Source: Parasulfuritortus sp036391875
GTDB lineage: Bacteria; Pseudomonadota; Gammaproteobacteria; Burkholderiales; Thiobacillaceae
Direction: 5' to 3'
DNA: 64,000 nucleotides
Assembly (NCBI GenBank): GCA_036391875.1
Contig: DASVZA010000003.1
Coordinates: 62,001 to 126,000, forward strand
Part shown: piece after piece, positions 18,623 through 26,386 of the stretch
How positions within the stretch are numbered: the first letter of the stretch is position 1
Layout of the letters: every line of letters starts with the position of its first letter
Translations under genes and position numbers: made by a program
The notes under the pieces: model-generated
What the model was told of the DNA's origin: nothing
Databases searched by the model: none
The model's input: only the letters and a program-made list of their open reading frames with translations

Positions 18623-20428
18623 TTGGATCTGCGGCAACAAGAACGCGCCTCGGCCCCGCCCGGCGGGGGCGAGGCCGCTTACTCATCCGGCTCGGCACCC
18701 GGCCTGCGGGTCTCGTATGGCCAACGCACCGACCGCGGCCGCAAGGCGATCAACCAGGACTTCCACGGCCTCGTCATCCCGCCCGAGCCGCTGCTCGGCG
18801 CCAAGGGCATCGCCATGGCCATCGCCGACGGCATCAGCAGCAGCGAGGTCAGCCAGTTCGCCAGCCAGACCGCCGTCGGCTCCTTCCTCAACGACTACTA
18901 CTGCACTTCCGACGCCTGGTCGGTCAAGCATGCCGCCCGGCGCGTGCTGTTCGCCGGCAACTCCTGGCTCCATGCCCAGACCCGGCAGAGCCAGTATCGC
19001 TACGACATGGACAAGGGCTACGTCTGCACCTTCAGCGCCCTGATCCTGAAATCCGCCACCGCGCACCTGTTCCACGTCGGCGACAGCCGCGTCTACCGCC
19101 TGCGCGACGATGTGCTCGAACAACTCACCGAGGACCACCGCTACTGGCTGTCGAGGGAGCAGAGCTACCTCACCCGGGCCCTGGGCATCGACCAGCGGCT
19201 CGATGTCGACTACCAGAGCCTCCCCATCGCGAGGGGCGACCACTTCATTCTGATGACCGACGGCGTCTACGAGCATGCCAGCCCGCGTTTCGTCATCCAG
19301 GCCATCCACGACCACGCCGACGACCTCGATGCCGCGGCCCGGTCCATCGTCGACGAAGCCCTGGCCCAGGGCAGCGGCGACAACCTCACCATCCAGATCG
19401 TGCGCGTCGACGACCTGCCCAGGCAGGACACCCGCGAACTCTACGAACATCTCACCCTGCTGCCCCACCCGCCGCAGCTCGACGCCCGGATGGAGTTCGA
19501 CGGCTACCGCATCGTCCGTCAGCTCCACGCCAGCCACCGCAGCCACGCCTGGCTGGCCGTCGACCACGACAGCGGCCAGCAGGTCGTCATCAAGGCGCTG
19601 GCCACCGAGCACCGCGACGACCCCGCGCATCTCGAACGCTTCCTGCTGGAGGAATGGATCGCCCGGCGCATCGACAACCCCCATGTGCTCAAGCCCTGCC
19701 CCATCAGCCGCGGGCGCAGCTACCAGTACATCGCCATGGAATACATCGAGGGCCAGACCTTGGCCCAGTGGCTGCGCGACCATCCCAAGCCGGACCTGGC
19801 CACCGTGCGCGGCATCGTCGAGCAGATCGCACGCGGCCTGCAGGCCTTCCACCGCCTGGAGATGCTGCACCAGGATCTGCGCCCGGAGAACGTCATGATC
19901 GACGCCACGGGCACGGTGAAGATCATCGACTTCGGCTCGACCCGGGTTGCCGGCCTGGCGGAAATGGCCTGTGCCGACGAGCCCTCGCCCATGCTCGGCA
20001 CCGAGCAATACGCCGCGCCCGAATATTTCCTGGGCGAAAACGGCAATGCCCGCTCGGACATCTATTCCCTTGGCGTCATCGCCTACCAGATGCTCACCGG
20101 CAAGCTGCCCTACGGCGCCCGGGTATCGCGCTCGCGCACCCCGGCCGCGCAACGCAAGCTGATCTACGAACCGATCCGCGACGAGGAACGCCCCATCCCG
20201 GCCTGGGTCGACGAGGCCATCCGCAAGGCCGTCCAGCCCGACCCGCTCAAGCGCTACGAGGATCTCTCGGAATTCGTCTACGACCTGTCCCACCCGAATC
20301 GCACCTTCCTGGCCAAGGCCCGGTCGCCGTTGCTGCAGCGCGACCCCGCGGCGTTCTGGAAGGCCGTTTCCCTGACCCTGACCTGGGCTCTGGCCGTGGC
20401 ACTGTACAAATTGCATACGCCCGTGTGA
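18623..20428 (+). CDS. Bifunctional PP2C phosphatase / serine-threonine protein kinase
   Basis: 601 residues. PP2C-type phosphatase domain, about 28-265, with AMAIADGIS, FHVGDSRVYRLR, LMTDGVYE and GSGDNLTIQIV. The protein kinase domain, about 288-560, has a degenerate glycine loop, VVIKAL lysine, HQDLRPENVMI in place of HRDxxxxN, IDFGST and AAPEYF. A C-terminal membrane helix (about 577-596) anchors it. It starts with TTG at 18623, one base after the transporter stop, so translation is probably coupled. A fused phosphatase/kinase of this type also sits beside nitrite reductase genes in Pseudomonas aeruginosa (from memory). A reversible switch on nitrate/nitrite transport or reduction is plausible but unproven. 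Confidence 0.88.
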   Translation: MDLRQQERASAPPGGGEAAYSSGSAPGLRVSYGQRTDRGRKAINQDFHGLVIPPEPLLGAKGIAMAIADGISSSEVSQFASQTAVGSFLNDYYCTSDAWSVKHAARRVLFAGNSWLHAQTRQSQYRYDMDKGYVCTFSALILKSATAHLFHVGDSRVYRLRDDVLEQLTEDHRYWLSREQSYLTRALGIDQRLDVDYQSLPIARGDHFILMTDGVYEHASPRFVIQAIHDHADDLDAAARSIVDEALAQGSGDNLTIQIVRVDDLPRQDTRELYEHLTLLPHPPQLDARMEFDGYRIVRQLHASHRSHAWLAVDHDSGQQVVIKALATEHRDDPAHLERFLLEEWIARRIDNPHVLKPCPISRGRSYQYIAMEYIEGQTLAQWLRDHPKPDLATVRGIVEQIARGLQAFHRLEMLHQDLRPENVMIDATGTVKIIDFGSTRVAGLAEMACADEPSPMLGTEQYAAPEYFLGENGNARSDIYSLGVIAYQMLTGKLPYGARVSRSRTPAAQRKLIYEPIRDEERPIPAWVDEAIRKAVQPDPLKRYEDLSEFVYDLSHPNRTFLAKARSPLLQRDPAAFWKAVSLTLTWALAVALYKLHTPV

Positions 20429-20473
20429 GTCCATGCCCGCACCCGTTTCCCCCGCCATCGAAAGGAACACAGC

Positions 20474-20917
20474 ATGACCCGCGACGAAGTCACCCAGCTC
20501 ATCCTCACCGCCAAGCGCCGCAAGCGGCTCAAGTGGACCCAGCTCGCCGAAGTCACCGGCCAAAGCAAGGAATGGACGACCGCCGCCCTGATGGGCCAGA
20601 TGACCCTCAGCGCCGAGCAGGCCGGCAAGATCGGCGCCCTGCTCGACCTGCCGGCCGAGGCGGTCGAGCTGCTGCAGGTCGTGCCCTACAAGGGCTCGCT
20701 GCCCACCGCCGTGCCGACCGACCCGCTCATCTACCGCTTCTACGAACTGATCAACGTCTACGGCACCAGCATCAAGGAACTGATCCACGAGGAATTCGGC
20801 GACGGCATCATGAGCGCCATCGACTTCTCCATGGATATCAGCCGCGAACCCGACCCCAAGGGCGACCGGGTGCACATCGTGCTGAGCGGCAAGTTCCTGC
20901 CCTACAAGATGTACTGA
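20474..20917 (+). CDS. cynS: Cyanate hydratase (cyanase)
   Basis: 147 residues, slightly shorter than the 156-residue E. coli enzyme. Cyanase converts cyanate and bicarbonate to ammonia and CO2 via carbamate in a decamer. The catalytic residues are present at Arg88, Glu91 (YRFYELINVYG) and Ser114 (GIMSAIDF). The N-terminal four-helix domain has AEVTGQSKEW. GAAAGGAAC precedes the ATG. In the nitrogen cluster it supplies ammonium from cyanate. It follows the kinase gene by 45 bp, so it is probably in the same transcript. Confidence 0.96.
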   Translation: MTRDEVTQLILTAKRRKRLKWTQLAEVTGQSKEWTTAALMGQMTLSAEQAGKIGALLDLPAEAVELLQVVPYKGSLPTAVPTDPLIYRFYELINVYGTSIKELIHEEFGDGIMSAIDFSMDISREPDPKGDRVHIVLSGKFLPYKMY

Positions 20918-20982
20918 CCCGACCGACGATCAAGCCCGCCCGAAACCCGATTTCTAAACGCTACACAGTGAAAGGAAACGCC

Positions 20983-21396
20983 ATGACCCCGCAGCAGATC
21001 CAGATCATCCAAGCCACCTGGACCCAGGTACTCCCCATCGCCGACACCGCCGCCGGCCTGTTCTACGGCAAGCTGTTCGAGCTCGACCCGGCCGTCGAAC
21101 CCCTGTTCAAGGGCGACATGACCGAGCAGGGCCGCAAGCTGACGCAGACCATCGGCCTGGTGGTCAACAGCCTCACCCGCCTGGAGGCCATCCTGCCCAC
21201 GGTCCAGGACCTGGGCCGGCGGCACGTCGCCTATGGCGTCGAGGCAAAACACTACGACACCGTCGGCGCGGCCTTGCTCTGGACGTTGGAACAAGGACTG
21301 AGCAGCGCATTCACCCCGGAGGCGAAGACCGCCTGGGCCGAGGCCTATGGAACGTTGGCGTCGGTCATGAAGGACGCGGCCGGGGCGCCGGCGTGA
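20983..21396 (+). CDS. Single-domain bacterial globin
   Basis: 137 residues, Vitreoscilla-haemoglobin-like. Helix E/F region NSLTRLEAILPTVQDLGRRHVAYGV includes the proximal His of the RRHVAYGV motif. PheCD1 lies in VEPLFKGDM and the C-terminal helices are present (WAEAYGTLASVMKDA). There is no reductase domain, so it is not a full flavohaemoglobin. GAAAGGAAACGCC precedes the ATG at 20983. Located last in the transporter/kinase/cyanase cluster. Protection from nitric oxide formed during nitrite metabolism is the likely role (inference). The upstream in-frame extension is a shadow of cynS and the kinase. Confidence 0.88.
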   Translation: MTPQQIQIIQATWTQVLPIADTAAGLFYGKLFELDPAVEPLFKGDMTEQGRKLTQTIGLVVNSLTRLEAILPTVQDLGRRHVAYGVEAKHYDTVGAALLWTLEQGLSSAFTPEAKTAWAEAYGTLASVMKDAAGAPA

Positions 21397-21400
21397 CTGC

Positions 21401-21547
21401 ATAGCCGAACGCCCAGGCTGCCCCCGGTTCGCCACGGACACCGGGCTTGGCCGGGAAAGCCTATACAAGGCGCTGCCACCGGGCGCCAAGCCGCGCTATG
21501 ACACGAGACTGAAGCGCCTCCATGGACTGGGAGTGGAGTTGCTATGG
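21401..21547 (+). pseudogene. Relic of an addiction-module antitoxin (HigA-like, COG3636 type)
   Basis: In one frame the sequence reads IAERPGCPRFATDTGLGRES, then LYKALPPGAKPRYDTRLKRL, then HGLGVELLW. This is the core of the HTH antidote family (normally ARxxGMxxVAxxTGLxRESLYKAL and LKVLxALGxxL). No start codon, N-terminal strand or partner toxin remains and the ORF continues into unrelated residues, so I call it a relic. It marks old mobile or stability DNA just downstream of the globin gene. Confidence 0.6.
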
Positions 21548-21698
21548 TTTAGGTTTGTTCGATGCCTGCCCATGAACGAGCAGGTTCGCGCTGCCCCACA
21601 AAGAGGTGCGGGCAGACGTTGAATAAACCTCAAAGGAGGAACCCGCGGGCGAAGGCGCAGCGGGTCGGTTTCGGCCCCATCGGAGGGGCTTCAGACAT

Positions 21699-22838
21699 CT
21701 ATTTCCAGCCTGCCGACAGCACACGCTGGATTCCATTAAAGATGCCCTGTACCCCAACCGTAGTCGGCATGGCAGGCGACTCCCAAGTCTCCGCATAAGC
21801 CCCTTGCTTCGTGATCTGCCCTCCCTGTGACGAGTGCAGCAAACCGACCCTCGGCAGCCCGAAGGCAGCGGCAACGATCCTGCCGTGCAGACTACTGCCG
21901 CAATAAGCCCGGCTGCGCGAGATCAGCGCGCAGATGTCCCAGATATCCAGCGACTCGAACACCCTGACCGCCTTCGTTTTCATCCGGTCGGCGGTGCGCC
22001 GGTAGCAATCCAGATCGTCATGCCACGGTGCTGCGCCGGCGCGGAAGAAGACCACCGCCAGGCCGGTCGATGCCGCCGCCTGGTCGAGTTGGCCGGCGAT
22101 TCCGGTCAGCGTTTCGTCGTCGCCAAAATCGGCGCTGAACTGCACGGCGATGTAGCCTTGCGGGAAGGCGCGCACGACCTCGCCGACTTCGCCTCGCCGG
22201 GCGTGCGCACCGATGCGGTCGCCGAACAGGTCCGCGACCATCGCGACCGGGTCGGTCGCCAGCCGGGCCGGGATGCCGGCCGCGTTGAGCAGGCTGTGCG
22301 TCCGGTGGTCGCGCACGCTCACGTCGTCCGCTGCGGCCAGCTTGGCCAGCACCTCGGCGCGCATGGCGGCGTCCAGCTTGTCCAGATCGACGCCGCCGAC
22401 GGCGTTGTAGATCACCTTCACCGCACCGGGGAACAGGCTCCTAGGCATGGTATAAGGCGCGAGCGATGAGACGCCGAGCGTCTTGCGCAGCCAGGCCCAT
22501 TGTTCGTCCGGCCGGGTTTCGAAATAGCGAAGGGTGTCCTGCACCTCGTCGGGCGGCAACAGCATCACCGCCGCCTGCCAGGCACTGCAGGTCAGCAGTT
22601 CGCCGCCGACGTGGATGATGTTGACCGGCCTGTCGCCCAGTTCTGCCGAGAGTTGGGCCAACGCCCGAACCTGGTGGCCGCCGTAGCGGCGCAGATCGCG
22701 CTCGGCCAGGCCGGCATAGGTCAGATTGTCACTCGGTTGTGTGGCGGCAACGATGTGGGGGAACAGCAGATCGCCGAAGTTGTGGCGGTCGAAGGCGCCG
22801 AACAGGATGCTGGGTAAATTCGAATCGAAACTCGTCAT
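21699..22838 (-). CDS. Polysaccharide pyruvyl transferase family protein
   Basis: 379 residues from the ATG at 22838; an in-frame ATG at 22847 is an alternative. N-terminal ILFGAFDRHNFGDLLFPHI carries the family glycine/asparagine motif. There is a middle NIIHVGGELL, and the C-terminal half has RVFESLDIWDICALISRSRAYCGSSLHGRIVAAAFG, the typical SxxHG block. Family members transfer pyruvate to sugars of surface polysaccharides or act as related GT-B enzymes. No other polysaccharide gene is near, so the substrate is unknown. It follows the candidate toxin gene by 250 bp on the same strand, and flanking DNA has lower GC, suggesting acquisition. Confidence 0.72.
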   Translation of the reverse strand: MTSFDSNLPSILFGAFDRHNFGDLLFPHIVAATQPSDNLTYAGLAERDLRRYGGHQVRALAQLSAELGDRPVNIIHVGGELLTCSAWQAAVMLLPPDEVQDTLRYFETRPDEQWAWLRKTLGVSSLAPYTMPRSLFPGAVKVIYNAVGGVDLDKLDAAMRAEVLAKLAAADDVSVRDHRTHSLLNAAGIPARLATDPVAMVADLFGDRIGAHARRGEVGEVVRAFPQGYIAVQFSADFGDDETLTGIAGQLDQAAASTGLAVVFFRAGAAPWHDDLDCYRRTADRMKTKAVRVFESLDIWDICALISRSRAYCGSSLHGRIVAAAFGLPRVGLLHSSQGGQITKQGAYAETWESPAMPTTVGVQGIFNGIQRVLSAGWK

Positions 22839-23091
22839 GCAGAGCATGCTTTCCAAAAGTGCAGCAAAGCCGTTCGCGGCCCGGACCAAGCATCTGAAAT
22901 CAGACAGTCTGGAAGGCCGACAAAACAGAATTCCGGGTCAAATCTAAAGCGTGGCAAAAAAGACGGGAAATCGAATTCGTATGCCAGATTTATTCGGGTT
23001 CCCACCGCGCCTGCCACCCTAACACCAGACAGCCCCTCCTCCTGGGATATCACCGATTTCCATTCTCTGTTTTCCGGCTTTGCCCAAGCGT

Positions 23092-23988
23092 TCAGAGCAC
23101 TCTTTTGCCGTAGAAACCAACTGTGTTGTACTGGCCGTATGTCCCGATCCGCCATTCGAGTGCCGGGTTTATCGCGCGGACTCTCGGAAGCATCCATGCC
23201 GCGATTGTGTTGGGCGCGTTCGCGTCGTTCGGGGTCGACCAGTGCACGTAATCGATATTGTCCTTGTACCGATCGTTCCGCAGATTGGCAGTGGTATCGC
23301 ACGTCGTGGCACACGGATGTCTTTCCGTATAGATGGTAAAGCCATCGTATCGAGGTGCGACCTGTTCGTCCCCGTTCATGTTGATGTCGTTTTGGATCAT
23401 GGCGTTGCCTTCCGCCGACAAGTTGCGCATGTTTATCGCACGGTTTGCATCCGCCCACTGATTGCCGCCTTCACCTTGCGATCGGGTAATGAGGCCGGGC
23501 TCGCTGTGATAACCCTCATCGAAATTGCTTGCGTGGACGGTGCCCACGTTGCTGCTTCCCGCCAAAATCACACCGACATTCTGTCCGACGCCGGGATAGG
23601 GTTTCACGAGGGTCTCCCCATCTAGCGTTTGCGATGTGTGCAATGCCCGATAGTTCACCACGGCGGCCTGCCATCCGGCCTGGCCATAGGTGGCCCTTCG
23701 TTGTATGGGTGCCGCTTTCGACAGGGCGTCGCCATGTGGGTGCGCCTGGAACGCCATGCGCGGGCTATCGTGTATTTTTCCGACGAGGGCACGTTGCGCC
23801 GCCAATGCCGGACTCTCGTCGACAGCGGCCGCGAGCTGCGCCAGTCCGGCAGTTCGCGGACTACCATCAGCCATCGCCTGGAGTTGTGCGAACCGCCCGC
23901 CTTGCAGCGATTCGAACGAAGGATTGCCATTGCGTTGTCTGGCGGGTTGGGGCTGATCCAGGCCATGCTGAAGCGTCGCCTTTTGCAT
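23092..23988 (-). CDS. Candidate deaminase-fold toxin with eCIS/polymorphic-toxin-like N-terminus
   Basis: 298 residues from the ATG at 23988, which has a strong GGAGGGG site (the in-frame ATG at 24009 lacks one). Residues 35-98 contain repeated (A)D-x-SPR/SPA units (MADGSPRTAGLAQL, VDESPALAAQRAL, HDSPRMAF) ending in APIQRR. This resembles the disordered leader of proteins linked to extracellular contractile injection systems. The C-terminal part has HSE at 161-163 and PCATTC at 225-230, an arrangement like the zinc site of nucleic-acid/nucleotide deaminases, although the cysteines are spaced CxxxC rather than the usual CxxC. No secretion or immunity gene is adjacent. No signal peptide. Confidence 0.5.
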   Translation of the reverse strand: MQKATLQHGLDQPQPARQRNGNPSFESLQGGRFAQLQAMADGSPRTAGLAQLAAAVDESPALAAQRALVGKIHDSPRMAFQAHPHGDALSKAAPIQRRATYGQAGWQAAVVNYRALHTSQTLDGETLVKPYPGVGQNVGVILAGSSNVGTVHASNFDEGYHSEPGLITRSQGEGGNQWADANRAINMRNLSAEGNAMIQNDINMNGDEQVAPRYDGFTIYTERHPCATTCDTTANLRNDRYKDNIDYVHWSTPNDANAPNTIAAWMLPRVRAINPALEWRIGTYGQYNTVGFYGKRVL

Positions 23989-24230
23989 AGTATCCCCTCC
24001 AAATCTCATCGTTGTATCGCCATGCTACGGCGTTTCGACGAGCCGTAACAAGCACAAGACCACGAACGTATCCACGGCGCCCTCAACGTGGGATGCACGC
24101 GCGAGGAAGTGGCGGCTGAGACCATATCGGGCCGGCTCGGAAAATCTTCGGAGCATCCCGCTCCAGTATTGCTGCGCGCCCTCCCCGCTTGCCAGGGAGA
24201 GGCTGGAGTAGAGGGAACGTCTAAGCCTGT

Positions 24231-24737
24231 TCAGGCCGGTTCAATCGGCTTGACGTGCTTTGCCCGCCGCTTCGCCGTCCCCGCGCCCTCCGCCGGCCGT
24301 TCCCCTGCGCCGGCTTCCTGGTGGCAGGCGCAGGCCTCGCCATGCGCGGCCGCCACCAGTTCGTGCAGGATGCCGCATTCGCGCGCCGTATGGTGGGCGT
24401 CGCACTGGCCGCGCAGGGCGCGCAGTTGCCGCTCCAGGACCTGCATGCTTTGCAGCCGGGCCTGGACGCGCGCCAGCTGCGTGTCGATGAGGCGGTTGAT
24501 GTCGCCGCAATCCGCCTCGGGGTGGGCGACGAATTCGAGCAGACGTTTGATGTCGGCCAATGGGATATCCAGCGCCCGGCAATGCCGGACGAACGACAGC
24601 CGCTCCAGGTGGGCCGGGCCATACGTGCGATAGCCGTTGCCGCCGCGGGCCGGCTCGGGCAACAGGCCCGACTTCTCGTAGTAGCGGATCGTCTCGACAT
24701 CGACGCCGGTGGCTTGGCTCAGTTCGCCGATGCGCAT
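24231..24737 (-). CDS. cadR: Cd(II)/Pb(II)-responsive MerR-family regulator (CadR/PbrR)
   Basis: 168 residues. MerR-type HTH (MRIGELSQATGVDVETIRYY), long coiled-coil dimer helix, and metal-binding cysteines in DCGD (about Cys76), GQCDAHH and RECGI. The C-terminal ACACHQEAG tail is found in CadR proteins. Such activators twist a promoter with a 19-20 bp spacer upon metal binding. The ATG at 24737 follows GAGGTG. Divergent from a cation efflux gene, with the target promoter in between. Confidence 0.92.
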   Translation of the reverse strand: MRIGELSQATGVDVETIRYYEKSGLLPEPARGGNGYRTYGPAHLERLSFVRHCRALDIPLADIKRLLEFVAHPEADCGDINRLIDTQLARVQARLQSMQVLERQLRALRGQCDAHHTARECGILHELVAAAHGEACACHQEAGAGERPAEGAGTAKRRAKHVKPIEPA

Positions 24738-24783
24738 GGCAGACACCTCGCTTAGATCGATTGACGGGTTTCATCTTACCCGC

Positions 24784-24814
24784 TTGACCCTGTAGCCACT
24801 ACAGGGTGTGTAGT
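24784..24814 (+). promoter_or_regulatory. MerR-type promoter with CadR/PbrR operator
   Basis: -35 TTGACC (24784-24789) and -10 TGTAGT (24809-24814) are separated by 19 bp, the over-long spacing used by MerR regulators. The spacer holds the dyad ACCCTGTAGCCACTACAGGG starting at 24787, the typical CadR/PbrR box. It drives the downstream cation transporter gene. Confidence 0.88.
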
Positions 24815-24845
24815 GAGCCTCATCCAATATTCGAGGAGAAATGTC

Positions 24846-25526
24846 ATGGCTGGCTGCTGTTGCGACCATGGCTGCTCGGCGGGCGGCGGCGTCAGCCCGC
24901 GTTACCGCAAGGCGCTTTGGCTGGCCTTGTTCATCAACGCCGCGATGTTCGGGGTGGAGATCGTCGGCGGCGTGAAATCCGGGTCGATGTCGCTGTTCGC
25001 CGACGCCCTGGACTTCGCCGGCGACGCTGCCAATTACGGCATCTCGCTGGCGGCCCTGGCCATGGGACTGGCCTGGCGTTCGCGCGCCGCCCTGGTGAAG
25101 GGCGCGTCGATGCTGGCGTTCGGCGTGTTCGTGGTCGGCAAGACGGCCTGGGCGGCCTATCACGCCCTGCCGCCCGAACCGCTGACCATGGGCGCCATCG
25201 CCGTCCTGGCGCTGCTGGCCAACGGCGGCGTCGCGCTGATGCTTTACGCCTTCCGCGACGGCGACGCCAACATGCGCTCGGTCTGGCTGTGCAGCCGGAA
25301 CGACGCCATCGGCAACGTCGCCGTCCTGCTGGCGGCCGCCGGCGTGTTCGGCACCGGCCAGGGTTGGCCCGATCTCGCCGTCGCCGCGGTCATGGCCGGG
25401 CTGGCGCTAACTTCCGGCTGGTCCGTGGTCCGCCAGGCCGCGCGCGAACTGGCCGGCCCGCCGCCGTTCGCGGCGCCGGCGCTGGTCGCGATCCGCATCG
25501 AGAACGAATCCGACGGCCGACGCTGA
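24846..25526 (+). CDS. Cation diffusion facilitator family transporter
   Basis: 226 residues with six helices. N-terminal metal-binding start MAGCCCDHGCS. Helix 2 has FADALDFAGDAANYGISL, with the DxxxD-type metal site, and helix 5 has SRNDAIGNVAVLLAA. These are the CDF signature positions, in the short form that lacks a long cytoplasmic domain. It exports divalent metal by proton antiport, probably Cd2+, Pb2+ or Zn2+ given CadR. Start ATG at 24846 after GAGGAG. Expressed from the CadR-controlled promoter. Confidence 0.9.
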   Translation: MAGCCCDHGCSAGGGVSPRYRKALWLALFINAAMFGVEIVGGVKSGSMSLFADALDFAGDAANYGISLAALAMGLAWRSRAALVKGASMLAFGVFVVGKTAWAAYHALPPEPLTMGAIAVLALLANGGVALMLYAFRDGDANMRSVWLCSRNDAIGNVAVLLAAAGVFGTGQGWPDLAVAAVMAGLALTSGWSVVRQAARELAGPPPFAAPALVAIRIENESDGRR

Positions 25527-25586
25527 GGAAAAAGCCCCGCCTGAATGCCGGGACGATGGCACTGCGACCGGTCGGTGCGGGACCGG

Positions 25587-26360
25587 TCAGTCCGCGGCGA
25601 AAGCCCCGGCCAGCGCCTGCAGCCAGGCCACCTCGATGGTGAACGATCCGTCCGCCTGCACCTGGAAATATTCCCGCGCTTCGGCGCCCGCCTGCCCGAA
25701 TACGTCGCGTATCGCATCGGCACGCAACTCGGATGTCCGCATCCGCTCGGTCCAGGTCTTGAATTCCATGACCAGGGACCAGGCATCCGCGGCCGGCGCC
25801 TGGAAGCCGGCCGACCGGAGCATCGCCCGCCATTCCGAGACGCGGTAGTCGCGCACGTGCGAGGCATCGCGCAGGATTTCGACCGTCTGCAGGATCGTGT
25901 CGAACTGGGGCGATTCCGGCGCCACCACGTCGATCACGATCAGACTGCCGCCCGGCTTCAGGACGCGTCCGGCCTCGGCCAGGGCCGCCGGCACGTCGGA
26001 CCAATGGTGGGCCGAGAAGCGGGTGGCGACCAGGTCGAAGGTCGCGTCCTGGAACGGCAGCCGCTCCGCCCTGCCCTGCCGGGTCCGCAAGGTGTCGAGC
26101 CCGCGCCGTTGCGCCTCGGCCTCGACCACGGCCAGCATCTCCCGGGTCGGGTCGCAGGCGGTCACCTCGGCGCCGCCCTCGGCCAGTGCGAACCCGGCGT
26201 GGCCGGCGCCGCAGCCGAGATCCAGGGCCGCCAGGCGCGGCGAGCGGCGGGCCAGTTCGGTCAGGCGCTGCAGGTCGGCGCCCCGGGCGTGCACGGCGCT
26301 GGTGAGATAGGCCGGCGCCACGGCGCCGAATTGCCTGGTGGCGAGTGTGTTCCGTTCCAT
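25587..26360 (-). CDS. Class I SAM-dependent methyltransferase
   Basis: 257 residues. Motif I LDLGCGAGHAGFALAEGG, motif II ACDPTREML, a later RAERLPFQDATFDLVATRFSAHHW region and GRVLKPGGSLIVIDV, the UbiE/Methyltransf_11 pattern. Substrate unknown. GGAGCC precedes the ATG at 26360. It begins 26 bp after the leuA stop on the same strand, so it is probably co-transcribed with leuA. There is no obvious metabolic link. Confidence 0.88.
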   Translation of the reverse strand: MERNTLATRQFGAVAPAYLTSAVHARGADLQRLTELARRSPRLAALDLGCGAGHAGFALAEGGAEVTACDPTREMLAVVEAEAQRRGLDTLRTRQGRAERLPFQDATFDLVATRFSAHHWSDVPAALAEAGRVLKPGGSLIVIDVVAPESPQFDTILQTVEILRDASHVRDYRVSEWRAMLRSAGFQAPAADAWSLVMEFKTWTERMRTSELRADAIRDVFGQAGAEAREYFQVQADGSFTIEVAWLQALAGAFAAD

Positions 26361-26386
26361 TCGTCGGCTCCTGTATCGGGTTGCGG

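Noticed and set aside
22835..23458. 207-residue minus-strand frame
   Set aside because: Different frame from the candidate toxin gene, overlaps it, no start signal or domain; treated as a shadow.
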